Positions 63,178 through 64,000 of a stretch of DNA of 64,000 nt are shown piece after piece (within the stretch, counting starts at the first letter, position 1; each line of letters starts with the position of its first letter). The stretch spans positions 1,762,501 through 1,826,500 of the forward strand of contig NZ_CP123622.1 in NCBI RefSeq assembly GCF_029873255.1. Reading direction: 5' to 3'. A model generated the notes under the pieces. The model made no database searches and was not told the origin of the DNA. It saw only the letters and a program-made list of their open reading frames with translations. The position numbers and the translations under genes are program-made. The stretch comes from Pigmentibacter sp. JX0631. GTDB lineage: Bacteria; Bdellovibrionota_B; Oligoflexia; Silvanigrellales; Silvanigrellaceae.

Positions 63178-64000
63178 TTGAATCGTAAACAGTACTTTAA
63201 AATTTATATCTTAGTATTTATTGCCTTATATTCAGAGTTTAATTTGGCAAATCAAGAAATGTTTGTTAATATTCCTTTAGATAAAAAATATGATGAAGAA
63301 TCTAGTAACGTTGTTATTGGGCAGAATCAATGTAAAACTATTGAAAACGGAATTTCAGGAAGAATTGTTCTTGAAAATTCCAACATCAATAAAAATGATC
63401 AATATAAAAATATTGTTATTCGCATTTTAGGAGTAGATTATACTAAACCTGATGGTATTTTCTACGAATATTATCCGAGTGATAATGGGTGTTTTAATTT
63501 AACAAATATACCTATTGGTAGTTCTATTATTTTAAAAATTTGGGATACTAATAACGTTTACTACTCAAAAACTGTCAATGTTTATGCAAATGCGAATTCT
63601 AGTTTTTATGAAATTCCTTTAAGTTTAGAAAGTAAAATATCCTCAGAATCAAGAACTGCTTTAGTATCTTCCCAATTTTATAATAAAGCAGGAATTTGTG
63701 GACAAGCTATTGGCTTACCGCCTGGGGACTTATTGGGAACTAGCATTTATGTAGAAAATGCGAATAAGAAAATATTTCAAGCAAATTATTCTAATGATTT
63801 TTATATTAGTTCAGCAAATTTAAAAACTCTTTCTATGAATGGCTACTTTTGTGTATTTAATTTAGACTCTTGTAGTAAAAATGAAGAAAATTGTTCGGAT
63901 AATCCAAATTATAATTTGTATTTTACTTTAAAAAATGGTGAGAAAAAAAGATTCAATTTAATAATACCAGCTACTTCTTTTTCAGATGGAAATTTCTTTG
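63178..64000 (+). CDS. Secreted hypothetical protein, 3' end outside window
   Basis: A frame opening at TTG 63178 with AAGGGAAG upstream runs to the window edge (274 codons). The first ~22 residues are a signal peptide (YFKIYILVFIALYSEFNLA). The mature part is beta-rich, Asn/Ser-rich, with repeated carboxypeptidase-regulatory-like strands (YEYYPSDNGCFNLTNIPIGS) and several cysteines (ICGQ, FCVF, DSCSKNEENC). This suggests an exported, disulfide-stabilised surface or adhesin-like protein. No family recognised. It is 29 bp after ppx but may be a separate transcript. Confidence 0.6.
   Translation, partial: MNRKQYFKIYILVFIALYSEFNLANQEMFVNIPLDKKYDEESSNVVIGQNQCKTIENGISGRIVLENSNINKNDQYKNIVIRILGVDYTKPDGIFYEYYPSDNGCFNLTNIPIGSSIILKIWDTNNVYYSKTVNVYANANSSFYEIPLSLESKISSESRTALVSSQFYNKAGICGQAIGLPPGDLLGTSIYVENANKKIFQANYSNDFYISSANLKTLSMNGYFCVFNLDSCSKNEENCSDNPNYNLYFTLKNGEKKRFNLIIPATSFSDGNFF

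Overview
The window is a stretch of a low-GC, AT-rich Gram-negative chromosome. Lipoprotein signals, a periplasmic DsbA-like protein, a Tat subunit, a bactofilin, an NtrY/NtrX pair and many TTG/GTG starts point to a proteobacterium-like organism. My best guess is the Bdellovibrionota/Silvanigrellales (Oligoflexia) group. That is inference from gene content and base composition; no 16S gene is present. I see no tRNA, CRISPR array or intact insertion sequence.

Layout. 1-9.5 kb: a truncated alkylsulfatase-type metallo-hydrolase, a ParB-like HTH protein, two APC permeases (one ethanolamine-permease-like), an RluA pseudouridine synthase, isocitrate dehydrogenase, a membrane protein and a cysteine-cluster protein. 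9.5-13.3 kb: an accessory island with four tightly packed genes resembling an ABC-three-component (ABC-3C) conflict system, flanked by two direct copies of a ~125-bp repeat whose third copy lies at 45.75 kb. 13.3-19 kb: methionine aminopeptidase, ntrY-ntrX and a flippase-like membrane protein. 19-26 kb: small lineage-type proteins, TatA/B, a DnaJ-family co-chaperone, a lipoprotein with a degenerate lytic-transglycosylase domain, a CheY-like regulator and a SugE-type exporter. 26-31.3 kb: two divergent acyl-CoA dehydrogenases, ribH-nusB, a PilZ protein. 31.3-37.3 kb: a DUF1338 enzyme, a serine beta-lactamase-like lipoprotein, then an operon resembling Bacillus sdpABC (SdpC-like toxin precursor, SdpA, SdpB fused to a DCC thiol-redox domain) ending in a trypsin-like lipoprotein. 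37.5-53.4 kb: SNF2/SWIM helicase, penicillin-binding protein, bactofilin, heme A synthase-like protein, a GT-C-like membrane protein, a second trypsin-like lipoprotein, ferredoxin plus enoyl-CoA hydratase, DsbA-like protein, TatT-like lipid/TRAP component and metK. 53.5-64 kb: RNase P RNA, an AlaX-like editing protein, a fused glycyl-tRNA synthetase, ribF, ppk, ppx and a truncated secreted protein.

The two regions most worth following are the ABC-3C island (with a membrane microprotein that shares a short Gly/Asn-rich motif with its neighbour) and the SDP-like peptide-toxin operon. Both look like inter-bacterial or anti-phage conflict modules. The rest is mostly housekeeping: TCA cycle, fatty-acid oxidation, flavin synthesis, polyphosphate metabolism, translation and envelope redox.
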